A DNA stretch of 64,000 bases, taken from assembly GCF_017168235.1 (NCBI RefSeq), contig NZ_JABFAO010000004.1:1073778-1137777 (forward strand), given 5' to 3'. Below the pieces are notes generated by a model that was not told the DNA's origin, did no database searches, and was given only the letters and a program-made list of their open reading frames with translations. This document shows, in pieces, positions 41,519-49,556 of the stretch (positions are counted from its first letter, which is position 1; the number at the start of each line of letters is the position of its first letter). Source of the stretch: Rhodococcus sp. KRD197. GTDB taxonomy: Bacteria; Actinomycetota; Actinomycetes; Mycobacteriales; Mycobacteriaceae. The position numbers and the translations under genes were made by a program.

Positions 41519-43014
41519 CCGCCCTGGCTGCGGGTGACCACGCCCCCGGCCGATTTGGCTGCGCGGGCCGCGCCCATGACGGCGGCGCTGGTTCCGCCGC
41601 TCATGGCGGCCATGCCCAGGGCTGCTCCACCTGCGGCCATGCCGGCCAATGCCATCGGGCTACCGGAGGAGGCGCTCGAGACGTTCAGCACCCGCAGCAG
41701 GGCCGGAAGTGCCACTGCCGCAACGGTGAGCAGAATCAGGCCTTGAAGCTTGGTGACGTCGGAGCTGGGGTCTGCGGCCCAGAACGCGGTGGCCATGATC
41801 GCGGCCGACGCGGGCTTGAAGAGGATGAACGCGATTGCCCAGTTGCGCATCTTTTCGTAGGACTGCGAACCCATCTCTGTTCCCGATGCTGCGGCGGCGA
41901 CGGGCAGGACACCGACGATGACCATCAGGAACGCCATGCGGACCACCAGCAGCACGACCTGGACCAGTGCGCCGAGCATTCCGAACAGGGCGATCAGCAG
42001 AACCCAGCCCGGTCCCCAGGTCGAGGTGTCGTCGATCATCATCGCTTGGACTTTGGTGCCGAGGTCGTTGCCGCCCGATTCGCTGAGCAACCACAAGCTG
42101 ATGCCGTCCGAGACCTGGATGGCCAGGCCGATGGCCACACCGAACAGCGACATCGAGGTGATCGTCCGGACGAAGGTACGCACGAGATCCATTGCCGCGG
42201 CGTTCTCGTTTCCGGACTGTGCCAGGGCGACGCGGATGCAGGCGACGAAGATCGAAATGACCAGTACCGCACCCTGAATGGGGAGCATGTACGTCTGGAG
42301 GACCGTGAGGTAGTTCGCGTCCGACAATGCCGGTGAGGGTGTGGTGAACCACCAGTTGATCATCGTGCCCCAGCCGTCGGCGACGCCGGCGATGAGAGAT
42401 TTGACGTTCTTACCGAACGCGGAGTCCCACATCTTCTGCAGCGCATCGCCGGGATGAGAGACGACGTTGGCGAGCTTGCAGACCTGTTCCGACGGGTTGG
42501 CGAAGATCTTGCGCAGTGCGCCCGAGACGCTGGCCCACGATCCGGTGTCCTGCGTCATCGATTCGCATTGTTGGTCGAACCCGAACGTTCCTTCTCCTGG
42601 TGCGCCGTTGCCGATTTCGGGCAATGCGGGTGCCTGGGGTGCTTCGGTGGGGCCACCTTCGGGGACGGCGTAGGTCACCGTGGGGCACGTCTGCGTCGAT
42701 TGTCCGCCGCCCAGTGGAACCGTGATGCAGGTCAGCTCGCGTTGGACCATCGTGTACCCGGCGGGCAACGGCTTGGGTGTCGTACCTCCGAGACCGCCGA
42801 GGGTGATCGATCCTGCGGGAAGGTTGTTCGCCTTCAGATCGTCCGCGCCGACGAGTTCGTAGCCCTGCGGTGCGGCCGGAATCGCAGGGCTGGTGGTCTC
42901 CTGCGCGGATGCCGGTTGAGCCAACGCGCCTATCAGGGACGCGGCGGCGATGAGTACGACCAGCGCGGCGAGGACAGCGTGGACGATTCGTCCGGCGCGT
43001 AGCCGCATCGTCAC
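41449..43014 (-). CDS. TrbL/VirB6-like conjugation membrane protein, altered C-terminus
   Basis: A 521-residue protein. Signal peptide (IVHAVLAALVVLIAAASLIG to SAQ), an extracytoplasmic N-terminal region with paired Cys (ELTCITVPLGGGQSTQTCPT), then at least six membrane segments (GAVLVISIFVACIRVALAQS; WVLLIALFGMLGALVQVVLL) and an Ala/Gly-rich tail. This is the TrbL/VirB6 design, the inner-membrane channel of type IV systems. The last 16 residues or so (RCPGRGVVALERER) are read from the antisense of the DedA gene, so the native tail was probably lost at a junction near 41.5 kb. GTG 43014 overlaps the upstream stop; ATG 43017 is an alternative. Confidence 0.75.
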   Translation of the reverse strand: MTMRLRAGRIVHAVLAALVVLIAAASLIGALAQPASAQETTSPAIPAAPQGYELVGADDLKANNLPAGSITLGGLGGTTPKPLPAGYTMVQRELTCITVPLGGGQSTQTCPTVTYAVPEGGPTEAPQAPALPEIGNGAPGEGTFGFDQQCESMTQDTGSWASVSGALRKIFANPSEQVCKLANVVSHPGDALQKMWDSAFGKNVKSLIAGVADGWGTMINWWFTTPSPALSDANYLTVLQTYMLPIQGAVLVISIFVACIRVALAQSGNENAAAMDLVRTFVRTITSMSLFGVAIGLAIQVSDGISLWLLSESGGNDLGTKVQAMMIDDTSTWGPGWVLLIALFGMLGALVQVVLLVVRMAFLMVIVGVLPVAAAASGTEMGSQSYEKMRNWAIAFILFKPASAAIMATAFWAADPSSDVTKLQGLILLTVAAVALPALLRVLNVSSASSGSPMALAGMAAGGAALGMAAMSGGTSAAVMGAARAAKSAGGVVTRSQGGYGGKGSGRCPGRGVVALERERR

Positions 43015-43895
43015 CATGGGGTCCACCCGCTCAGAGAGGTCGCGGTGCCGGAGAGGTCACCGAGTTGCTCGGGGAAGGTCAGCTTCCAGTCGCCGTCGAC
43101 CCAGGTGGCCGTCAATCTGGTGGTCAACCACTGGGCGGTGCCGTTGTCCGCTTTCTGTGCGGGACTGGCGGTTTCGATGACGGCGAGATCGGGGGCGTAG
43201 TCGAGGATCCGGAACGCGTCGGACTTGGTCTGGTAGCTCAGGGCAGCGTCGGTGGCACCGCGATGGAACGGGCCTTCGGCGTCGAGCTGCGCGTACAGCT
43301 CGCTGCGTTGTGCCGCGGTCATGATGGTCTGGTTGTTGTAGATCCCGCGTGCGGTCTCGTTGTTCGCCGACCCCAGGCGCAGTGCGATCTGCACGGCCGC
43401 CAGGGCGGCCCCTTGTGGAGTGTGGGCGAATCCGGTGGCGGTTAGGCCTTTCACGGTGGACGGGCCGTCCGAGGTGGAGAACGGGACGATCGCTCCGTCG
43501 TTGACCTTCTGCCAGCTCACTCCCGCGGGAGCGGGCACCGGTACGGCCGGGTTGTAGGGGCCGTAGTCGACCGGTGACTGCGGCAGTGCCCACCCGCCGG
43601 GCCATTTCGGGACGTCGACCCGGCGGCCGAGACGGTCGACGGTCGGGGTTGCCAGCCCCTGCATCGCGCCGTCGGTGTTCGGGACGGCCGTGGGTCCGGT
43701 GGTGGGAGGCGCGGTGACCGTCGGTAGAGGCGTCTGGGCAGCTGGCGACTCGTCGTCGGAGTCGCCGCTGAATCGAAGGACGACCGCGACGACGGCGCAG
43801 ATCACGATGATCGCCACGACGAGCATCGCTGCGCCGGTCAGTACGGGGTTGCGCTCTTTGGTGGGCTTGTCGGCTCCGGGGGTTCCGGTACTCAT
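43011..43895 (-). CDS. TcpC/VirB8-like NTF2-fold membrane protein
   Basis: A 294-residue bitopic protein: cytoplasmic 18 residues, one membrane segment (VLTGAAMLVVAIIVICAVVA), a Pro/Thr-rich linker and an extracytoplasmic domain with FAHTPQGAALAAVQIALRLG and TARGIYNNQTIMTAAQRSEL, ending WVDGDWKLTFPEQLGDLSG. The layout is that of TcpC/VirB8-type channel scaffolds of Gram-positive transfer systems. It shares the PQGAxLAA motif with the lipoprotein gene upstream, so the two are paralogues. ATG overlaps the upstream stop. Confidence 0.65.
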   Translation of the reverse strand: MSTGTPGADKPTKERNPVLTGAAMLVVAIIVICAVVAVVLRFSGDSDDESPAAQTPLPTVTAPPTTGPTAVPNTDGAMQGLATPTVDRLGRRVDVPKWPGGWALPQSPVDYGPYNPAVPVPAPAGVSWQKVNDGAIVPFSTSDGPSTVKGLTATGFAHTPQGAALAAVQIALRLGSANNETARGIYNNQTIMTAAQRSELYAQLDAEGPFHRGATDAALSYQTKSDAFRILDYAPDLAVIETASPAQKADNGTAQWLTTRLTATWVDGDWKLTFPEQLGDLSGTATSLSGWTPW

Positions 43896-44524
43896 GATGC
43901 CGCCGCGAGCTCGGTGAAACCGGCGGTGTCGGTGAGTGTTTCGGGCTCGGGGATGTCGTCGGGTGCAGGCAGCAATAGCTTCCAGTCCTCTCCCGACCAG
44001 ACCAGGGTGTGGGTGGTGGCCATGAGCGCACCGTCGGGGCGCTCGACCGCCAGTCGAACCACAGCCCGGGTGTCGGTGAAGTCGGTGATCTCGAAGCCCT
44101 CGAGGTGTGCTTCGGTTCCCTCCGGTGCCGGATCGGTGATGGAGACCTGTGCGCGGTTGACGGCGTAGGTGTCGCGGCCGACGCCGGGTGCTGCGACCGC
44201 ATTGACCACGTCGGGCCAGGAGTTGTCCGGTGCCAGTCGCAGTCTGGTGATTCCTTGTGCTGCAGCCAATACCGCGCCCTGAGGCGTCGGGGTGTAGCCG
44301 GTTGCGATGTCGCCGGCCACCTCACGCGGACCGTCCGTGCTCGAGGTCGGCAGGGAGGCACCCCGCCAGCTCTGCCACTGCACGTCGGCAGGCGCGGCCG
44401 AGGTATCGACGGCGGCTGCGCTCGTCGAGGTTGTCGTGGTGTCGGATGTGGGTTCGGCGGATCCGCATCCGGACAAGGCCAGGACCACGGATGCAGTTGC
44501 GACGGCGATGAGGTGGCGTTTCAT
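43892..44524 (-). CDS. Lipoprotein paralogous to the TcpC-like protein
   Basis: A 210-residue protein from ATG 44524. Lipobox LSGC at 17-20 after a classical signal (MKRHLIAVATASVVLALSGC), then a Ser/Thr-rich spacer and a domain with GYTPTPQGAVLAAAQGITRL and TLVWSGEDWKLLLPAPDD, matching the extracytoplasmic part of the next gene product. Probably sits on the outer face of the membrane as part of the transfer apparatus. Confidence 0.7.
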   Translation of the reverse strand: MKRHLIAVATASVVLALSGCGSAEPTSDTTTTSTSAAAVDTSAAPADVQWQSWRGASLPTSSTDGPREVAGDIATGYTPTPQGAVLAAAQGITRLRLAPDNSWPDVVNAVAAPGVGRDTYAVNRAQVSITDPAPEGTEAHLEGFEITDFTDTRAVVRLAVERPDGALMATTHTLVWSGEDWKLLLPAPDDIPEPETLTDTAGFTELAAAS

Positions 44525-44550
44525 ATGAAGGGTCTCCGATTCGGATTGCG

Positions 44551-44820
44551 TTATGAGAGAGCGAAGCCCGCGAGTGCGCCCGCCGAGCTGGCGGCGATCG
44601 CGGCGGCACAGATCCACAGGATTTTGCGCACGGTCCGGGTGAGGGGTGTCGAGGTGGCGAAGTGCCACCACAACACGCCGCCCGCGACGATCAGTGATGT
44701 CACCAGCACGGCTCCGACGATCCACATCCCGTAGCCGAGGAGCTGGTCGAGCGGTTCGGTGACTTCGGGTGGTAGTGGTTGCGAGGGCGGTGCCGGTTGA
44801 GAGAGCACCGTTGCTCTCAT
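44551..44820 (-). CDS. Small two-pass membrane protein of the transfer operon
   Basis: An 89-residue protein from ATG 44820, overlapping the stop upstream. Segments LLGYGMWIVGAVLVTSLIVA and ILWICAAAIAASSAGALAGF. Size, Gly content and position next to TrbL-like and VirB8-like genes suggest a VirB2/VirB3-like channel or pilin-like component, but no signature allows a call. Confidence 0.6.
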   Translation of the reverse strand: MRATVLSQPAPPSQPLPPEVTEPLDQLLGYGMWIVGAVLVTSLIVAGGVLWWHFATSTPLTRTVRKILWICAAAIAASSAGALAGFALS

Positions 44821-45110
44821 GTCATCACCCAGGTGATCCACGACGCTGCGAGCGACATGATCAACGCGCCGATCAGAGCGCCGATGACGATTTTGATGCC
44901 TTTACCGGCCATCGCCCCGTTGCCGGCCGCGTGGTCGAACCACATCACGCCGCCGCCGACGATGACTCCCAGGACAGCGCCGCCGGTGAGGATCCAGAGG
45001 ACGACGCCGACCATGCGCCAGATTCGGTCCCCGCCCGGTGGCACGACGGCATCCGGTTGCGGGACGGCGAGGATGGTGGTGTGGAGTGCGTCGATTGTGT
45101 TGATCAGCAT
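44817..45110 (-). CDS. Small two-pass membrane protein of the transfer operon
   Basis: A 97-residue protein from ATG 45110. Segments IWRMVGVVLWILTGGAVLGV and IKIVIGALIGALIMSLAASW with a short loop containing HAAGNGAMAGKG. Similar in build to the downstream gene product, so the two may be paralogues. VirB2-like function possible. Confidence 0.6.
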   Translation of the reverse strand: MLINTIDALHTTILAVPQPDAVVPPGGDRIWRMVGVVLWILTGGAVLGVIVGGGVMWFDHAAGNGAMAGKGIKIVIGALIGALIMSLAASWITWVMT

Positions 45111-45124
45111 GGTGTTTCGCTCTC

Positions 45125-45766
45125 TTATGGGTTGGTGTGGAGGATCGAGATGATGGTGGTGCGGATGGCGTCGGCGACATCGGCGACCTCGCGCGGTACG
45201 GCTTGGTCGGGCGGTTCTCGTCTGCGGCCGGTGGCGACGGGATCTCCGGGTGTCCAGAACGGCAGCTCGTCGGGTGTCAGTTCGTTCCAGGTGTCGATCC
45301 AGGGGATGCGCCAGTGGTGGTCGTCGACGAGCCCGGCAACCACTTCGAGGCGTTGGCGCAGCTCGCTTTTGAGTCGGCTCGGTGATGCTGCGACGGTGAC
45401 GAGCCCGACCAGAGTGGTTGCGCCGCCGTAACCGGACAGATGTTGGGTGAGCAGGTCGTGAGCTCGGGTGATTCCCCATGCGGATTCACGGGCGACCACC
45501 ACGACGAAGGGTGATTCCTGCTCGAAGCCGGCCGGGAACGCGCCCATCGCGTCGCCGGCGATCGACCATGATGCGGTCAGCATCGAGACCCCGGCTCCTC
45601 CGTGGCCGCCGACGAGCCACCACGAGGGCACAGCCCGGTCGGTGGGTGCGTAGACCGGCTCGGGCCAGATGTCGATGCGGCGGTGTGGCGGCGGCGGGGT
45701 GATCAATCCGTGTGGTCGTCCCGGCTCGCGGGGGTCGTCTGCGGATGCCCACGCTGTGGCGTTCAC
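45125..45766 (-). CDS. P-loop-degenerate ParA/MinD-like protein
   Basis: A 213-residue protein. GTG 45766 forms GTGA with the stop of the MinD-like gene; ATG 45802 would overlap more. WWLVGGHGGAGVSMLTASW lies where a deviant Walker A would be, but the catalytic Lys is Val, so ATP hydrolysis is unlikely. FVVVVARESAWGITRAHDLL and LVGLVTVAASPSRLKSELRQ follow the MinD-like order of strands. Probably a non-hydrolysing partner of the MinD-like protein upstream in a secretion or transfer complex. Confidence 0.6.
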   Translation of the reverse strand: MNATAWASADDPREPGRPHGLITPPPPHRRIDIWPEPVYAPTDRAVPSWWLVGGHGGAGVSMLTASWSIAGDAMGAFPAGFEQESPFVVVVARESAWGITRAHDLLTQHLSGYGGATTLVGLVTVAASPSRLKSELRQRLEVVAGLVDDHHWRIPWIDTWNELTPDELPFWTPGDPVATGRRREPPDQAVPREVADVADAIRTTIISILHTNP

Positions 45767-46902
45767 AGTGTCGGCCCCTGTGCTTGGTTTCGGTTCTGCC
45801 ATCCGGCGGCGAAGTCGGTGGCCACCAGTTGCGCGAGATCGCGATACGCCGAGCGTGTCGCCGGGAGCAGTCGATCCCAGTGAATTTCCGCGCCCTCGTC
45901 CAGATGCGGATCGAACGGGATGGTCACCACTGCGCGGACGCGGTCGCCGAAGTATTCCTGTAGCTGGTGGTCGGTCAACGGTGTCTTCGAGCTGCTCGAC
46001 ATCCGGGAGACGACGATCACGCACCGCTGCACCAGGTGCGAGTAGTGATGGGCGTCCAACCAATCGAGCAGCGCGTTGGTTCTGGTGACCGCCGAGACGT
46101 CGAGCTTGGTGGGCGCGATCAGCGAGTCGGTCAGATCGAGTACTCCCGCCATCGCGGGGTGGGTGATGCCGGTGCCGCAATCGGATAGCAGCACCTGGAA
46201 GTGGTCCTGGAGGATCTCGATCACGCGCCGGTAGTCGTTCTCGCTCAGCGCTTCCGAACGCTCCGGATCGTCGTGTGAGGCGAGAACTTGCAGACCGGTC
46301 TCGGCTTCGAGGGTGTGTTCGCGTACGTCCGCGTAGCGATCGGTACGTGGGGCGGCGAGCAGGTCGTAGATCGTCGGTGGATGCTCGGTGCGGGGCGCGA
46401 TCGCTGCGATGCGTTCGGCGAGGACACCGGCATCGGGGTTGGCGTCTATGGCCAACACCCGATCGGTGCGCACGTCCGCGAAGGCGTGGCCGAGCACGAC
46501 CGAGACGGTCGACTTTCCGACCCCGCCCTTGAGTCCTGCCACGGTGATCTTGTGGTCGGTGCGTACCGGGGCGGCGATCTGCGCGTCGAGCGCGCGTGCG
46601 CGCTTGTCCGCGGGTGATTCACCGGCGTTGATCGTGCGCAGAGACAACGCGTAGAGGGCGCGTCGCCATCCCGATGCAGGAGCGGCTCGGACACCGTCGA
46701 TCTCCAACGCGGACGCCGTCGGGGGGCGCGGCGGCTGCGTTCTGTCGCCGCGCCCCAACATCACCACCGCGGTGGTGTTGCGGTCCAGATCGATTTGCCC
46801 GAACGCCGGTCGTGGGCCGACCGGTGTGGACGTCGTGTCGACGTCGTCGATGTCGGGACTCGTCCGATCGGCCATCAGGCCGTCTTTCCAGTCGGTGCTC
46901 AT
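45763..46902 (-). CDS. MinD/ParA-like ATPase of secretion type
   Basis: A 379-residue protein. A disordered N-terminal 100 residues, then ITVAGLKGGVGKSTVSVVLG (deviant Walker A with both Lys), AIDANPDAGVLAERIA, and LLSDCGTGITHPAMAGVLDL (Walker B region). Such MinD-like ATPases with long N-termini are found beside type VII secretion and transfer genes in Mycobacteriales (EspI type) rather than in partition loci. Its partner at 45125-45766 overlaps it. Confidence 0.8.
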   Translation of the reverse strand: MSTDWKDGLMADRTSPDIDDVDTTSTPVGPRPAFGQIDLDRNTTAVVMLGRGDRTQPPRPPTASALEIDGVRAAPASGWRRALYALSLRTINAGESPADKRARALDAQIAAPVRTDHKITVAGLKGGVGKSTVSVVLGHAFADVRTDRVLAIDANPDAGVLAERIAAIAPRTEHPPTIYDLLAAPRTDRYADVREHTLEAETGLQVLASHDDPERSEALSENDYRRVIEILQDHFQVLLSDCGTGITHPAMAGVLDLTDSLIAPTKLDVSAVTRTNALLDWLDAHHYSHLVQRCVIVVSRMSSSSKTPLTDHQLQEYFGDRVRAVVTIPFDPHLDEGAEIHWDRLLPATRSAYRDLAQLVATDFAAGWQNRNQAQGPTL

Positions 46903-46927
46903 CGGGTGGTCCTTACCGGGTTGGACA

Positions 46928-48664
46928 TCAGTTGGACGGGGTCAGCCACGAGGAGTCGTCGGGAGCGGCAGCGGGGGCCTGCATCGGGAACGCATCGCCT
47001 GCCGGGGCCGCCGAGGTGGTCGCAGTGCCCGTGCCCCCGGCGTCGGTAGCCGGCTGCGGGGTATAGGTCGGAGTCGCCAGCGTCGACGAGGACTCGGCCC
47101 AGGGGTCGAAGGCGGTGGCGGTCGTCGACGGCTGTGCGCCGACCTGGAACTGCAGACCGGGAAGGCCTTGGTAGGAGCCCTGCCCGTCGACGGGAACGGT
47201 GCGGGCGAAGGCGTCCGTGTCCGCTGCGGGGGCGGTCGATCCGGTCTCGAGGTCCTTGACCAGCGCGGTGATCCAGTCCGATGCGAAGCTCAGCCAGGTT
47301 CCGCCCGACGGTGTGACCGCATCACGTTGGTAGGACTCGTGATTGGCGCGCACCGCCCAGTACTTGACGTCGGTGGCCATCTTGATCAGGCCCTTGTTGT
47401 CGGTCAGTTCGTTCTGCACGATCTTCGACACGGCCGTGGTGGTCTTGTCGGTGATGTTCGCCGGAACCAGCTGCAGGGCAGCCTCCGTCGCCTTGGCCCC
47501 GAGCAGAGCCAGTGCTGCCGGCGGATTGGTCAGGCCGACAGTGGCCAGCTGCGCGATGTTGTCCATGGTGAGGACCTTCTTGGCGAACGTGACCGCGGTG
47601 TTGATTCCGATTCCGAGGACTTTGTCGATCGCGGCGAAAGCATCGACCTGGTGTGTCGGGTTGGAGGCATCGGCGGCGCGGTTGCTCAGGGAATCTCCCG
47701 GCCGGTAGTCCAGGCCGCGGGTGGTGCCGTCGCTGCTGGTGATGTCGTTGTTGACGACGTCGACGCCCATCTTGAGCGCGGTGGTGCCCATGACCTGCGC
47801 GGCCGACCACAGGACCCCGATGGGGTCTTGGGTGTTGAGGTTCATCTGGCCGCTGACGTTGGTCACCAGACGGGCCAGCGGGGCGTCGGCGGGTGTGTCG
47901 CAGGCGATGTCGCCGCTCGCGCATGCCGATGCGACTCGGCCGGTCAGGGACCCGAAGGAGGCAGGGGTCTGTGCGGCGAGAGGTGCGATTCCGCCGCCGT
48001 CGGATGGCGGTGTGGGCAGCGTTTCGAGCTTGATCACTTCTGCGCCGCGAGTGCCGGGAGCGGGTGCGGGGTGTTCCTGGGAGGGCGCGCCGGGGAAGAT
48101 GCCGTCGCCCTGCTTGCGGGTGGGATCGGAGTAGAGCATTCCCATCGCGACCCGTGCGGGCGGGATCGGGCCTTGGCCTGCGCCGATCAGCCGCAGTACC
48201 TCCGAGGCAGCTCCCGCTCCCTGCGAGTACCCCAGCAGCCCGAATTTGGTGTTCGGGCAGCGGGCGGCTTCGTCGGCGATGATCTTCGAGGCGTTCTCGA
48301 CTCCTCGCGCGGCCGAGTCCTTGTAGGGGGTTCCGGTGAAGCCGTAGTCGGCCGGGTACGGCACGTAGGTGCGGTCGAACTTGTCCGAGGTGGTTCCCCC
48401 GAACTCGGCCAGGACCGGAAGGATCGCCGCCGACAGCGTGCCCGAGTCCTGCTTCGGCATGGACCCTTCGGTGGACTCGGTGGTGCCCTGAAAGACGACG
48501 ACGTGCAGCAGCGCGCACGGGGCAGTGCTGGAATCAGCTGCGGCGGAGGTGGTGTCGGGAGGTGTAGTGGTCGGTTGCGCTGCAGCTTGGGTGCCGGCGC
48601 TGACCGTGATCGCGGCGGACCCCAGTACGGCCATGGCGGCGTAGGTGAATCGGTTGGCCTTCAT
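46928..48664 (-). CDS. Secreted cutinase-like serine esterase
   Basis: A 578-residue protein. Signal peptide (YAAMAVLGSAAITVSAGTQA) followed by a cutinase-type alpha/beta hydrolase: CALLHVVVFQGTTES, YVPYPADYGFTGTPYKDSAA, and the nucleophile elbow KFGLLGYSQGAGAASEVL. The hydrolase occupies roughly 45-320; the remainder is Ala/Thr-rich. Actinobacterial transfer regions often carry such an enzyme, perhaps to loosen the mycolate envelope for DNA transfer. ATG 48664 overlaps the upstream stop by one base. Confidence 0.82.
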   Translation of the reverse strand: MKANRFTYAAMAVLGSAAITVSAGTQAAAQPTTTPPDTTSAAADSSTAPCALLHVVVFQGTTESTEGSMPKQDSGTLSAAILPVLAEFGGTTSDKFDRTYVPYPADYGFTGTPYKDSAARGVENASKIIADEAARCPNTKFGLLGYSQGAGAASEVLRLIGAGQGPIPPARVAMGMLYSDPTRKQGDGIFPGAPSQEHPAPAPGTRGAEVIKLETLPTPPSDGGGIAPLAAQTPASFGSLTGRVASACASGDIACDTPADAPLARLVTNVSGQMNLNTQDPIGVLWSAAQVMGTTALKMGVDVVNNDITSSDGTTRGLDYRPGDSLSNRAADASNPTHQVDAFAAIDKVLGIGINTAVTFAKKVLTMDNIAQLATVGLTNPPAALALLGAKATEAALQLVPANITDKTTTAVSKIVQNELTDNKGLIKMATDVKYWAVRANHESYQRDAVTPSGGTWLSFASDWITALVKDLETGSTAPAADTDAFARTVPVDGQGSYQGLPGLQFQVGAQPSTTATAFDPWAESSSTLATPTYTPQPATDAGGTGTATTSAAPAGDAFPMQAPAAAPDDSSWLTPSN

Positions 48665-49497
48665 CAGTTCTCCGTTTCGGTGATGTCGACGATCGAGGTG
48701 ATGAGGGTCCGATCACCGTCGGTTCGTGTTCGTACGATCTGGGTCCACGTCACCGGTTCAGCGCCCGGGACGGCATGGGTGAGGTAGACGGTGTATTCGT
48801 CGGGGCCTCTCGGGGTGATGCGCAGGCAGTGCGTGGTCTCGGACGGGAAGGTGTCGATTCCGGCGCTCTGCAACAGTTCTGGGCTGCCGACTGCGGCGTC
48901 GGGGGTGGTGAACGCACGCGCTGCGGCTCCGCTGCGCTTGACGTAGTAGGCGTAGTCGAAGCCGAGGATCGCGTCCGGGCCCGAACCGAATCCGCCCGGT
49001 CCGGCACCGGTGACGACGCCACCGGTCCTGGACTCGACACAGGGTGGCGGCGAGGCCAGTGCCGGGGTGGTGGTGGACGAGGGAGCTGCGGTGGTTGGCG
49101 CTGGTGCTGCCGGTGTTGTGAGCATCGACGACATCCCGGCCGCGAACGACGCATCGTTCGCGGAGTCATCGGACAGAGCCAATGTCACGGCACCGATGGC
49201 CGCCCCTGCCACCAGGCTGGCCGCTGCGAGGGAGCCCCAGATCGCCAGTCGAGAACGCCGTCCGCGCTTGTTCTGTGGGATCGGCCGCGGTACCGGTTTC
49301 GGCACCGGCTTCGGTGAGAGACCTGCGACCGCAGCCTCTCGGCTGGTGTGTGCCGGTGGGGCCGCGGTCGCCGGCCGAGCAGCGGCGGCAGGGGTACGCG
49401 GGTGAGGCGTGCTCGGTGTGTCGGTCAGTGTGGCTCGCTCCCACGGTTTGCTTCCTGGACGGGAGGTGCCGGGACTGCGATCAGACAGCGATGCCAT
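48664..49497 (-). CDS. Bitopic membrane protein with extracytoplasmic domain
   Basis: A 277-residue protein. The N-terminal 80 residues are Pro/Ala-rich and basic before a membrane segment (LAIWGSLAAASLVAGAAIGA). Outside, a Thr/Pro linker leads to a compact domain (AILGFDYAYYVKRSGAAARA; LRITPRGPDEYTVYLTHAVP) with two Cys that could pair. Built like mycobacterial MmpS or secretion accessory proteins; no certain family. It precedes the cutinase-like gene. Confidence 0.65.
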   Translation of the reverse strand: MASLSDRSPGTSRPGSKPWERATLTDTPSTPHPRTPAAAARPATAAPPAHTSREAAVAGLSPKPVPKPVPRPIPQNKRGRRSRLAIWGSLAAASLVAGAAIGAVTLALSDDSANDASFAAGMSSMLTTPAAPAPTTAAPSSTTTPALASPPPCVESRTGGVVTGAGPGGFGSGPDAILGFDYAYYVKRSGAAARAFTTPDAAVGSPELLQSAGIDTFPSETTHCLRITPRGPDEYTVYLTHAVPGAEPVTWTQIVRTRTDGDRTLITSIVDITETEN

Positions 49498-49556
49498 GGC
49501 TGCTGCTCACTCCTTCTGGTCGACGAAATGCTGGTACACCGAGCACGCCTGCTCCT

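Noticed and set aside
46772..48787. 671-codon plus-strand frame
   Set aside because: Antisense of the cutinase-like and MinD-like genes, which have signal peptide, nucleophile elbow and P-loop motifs.
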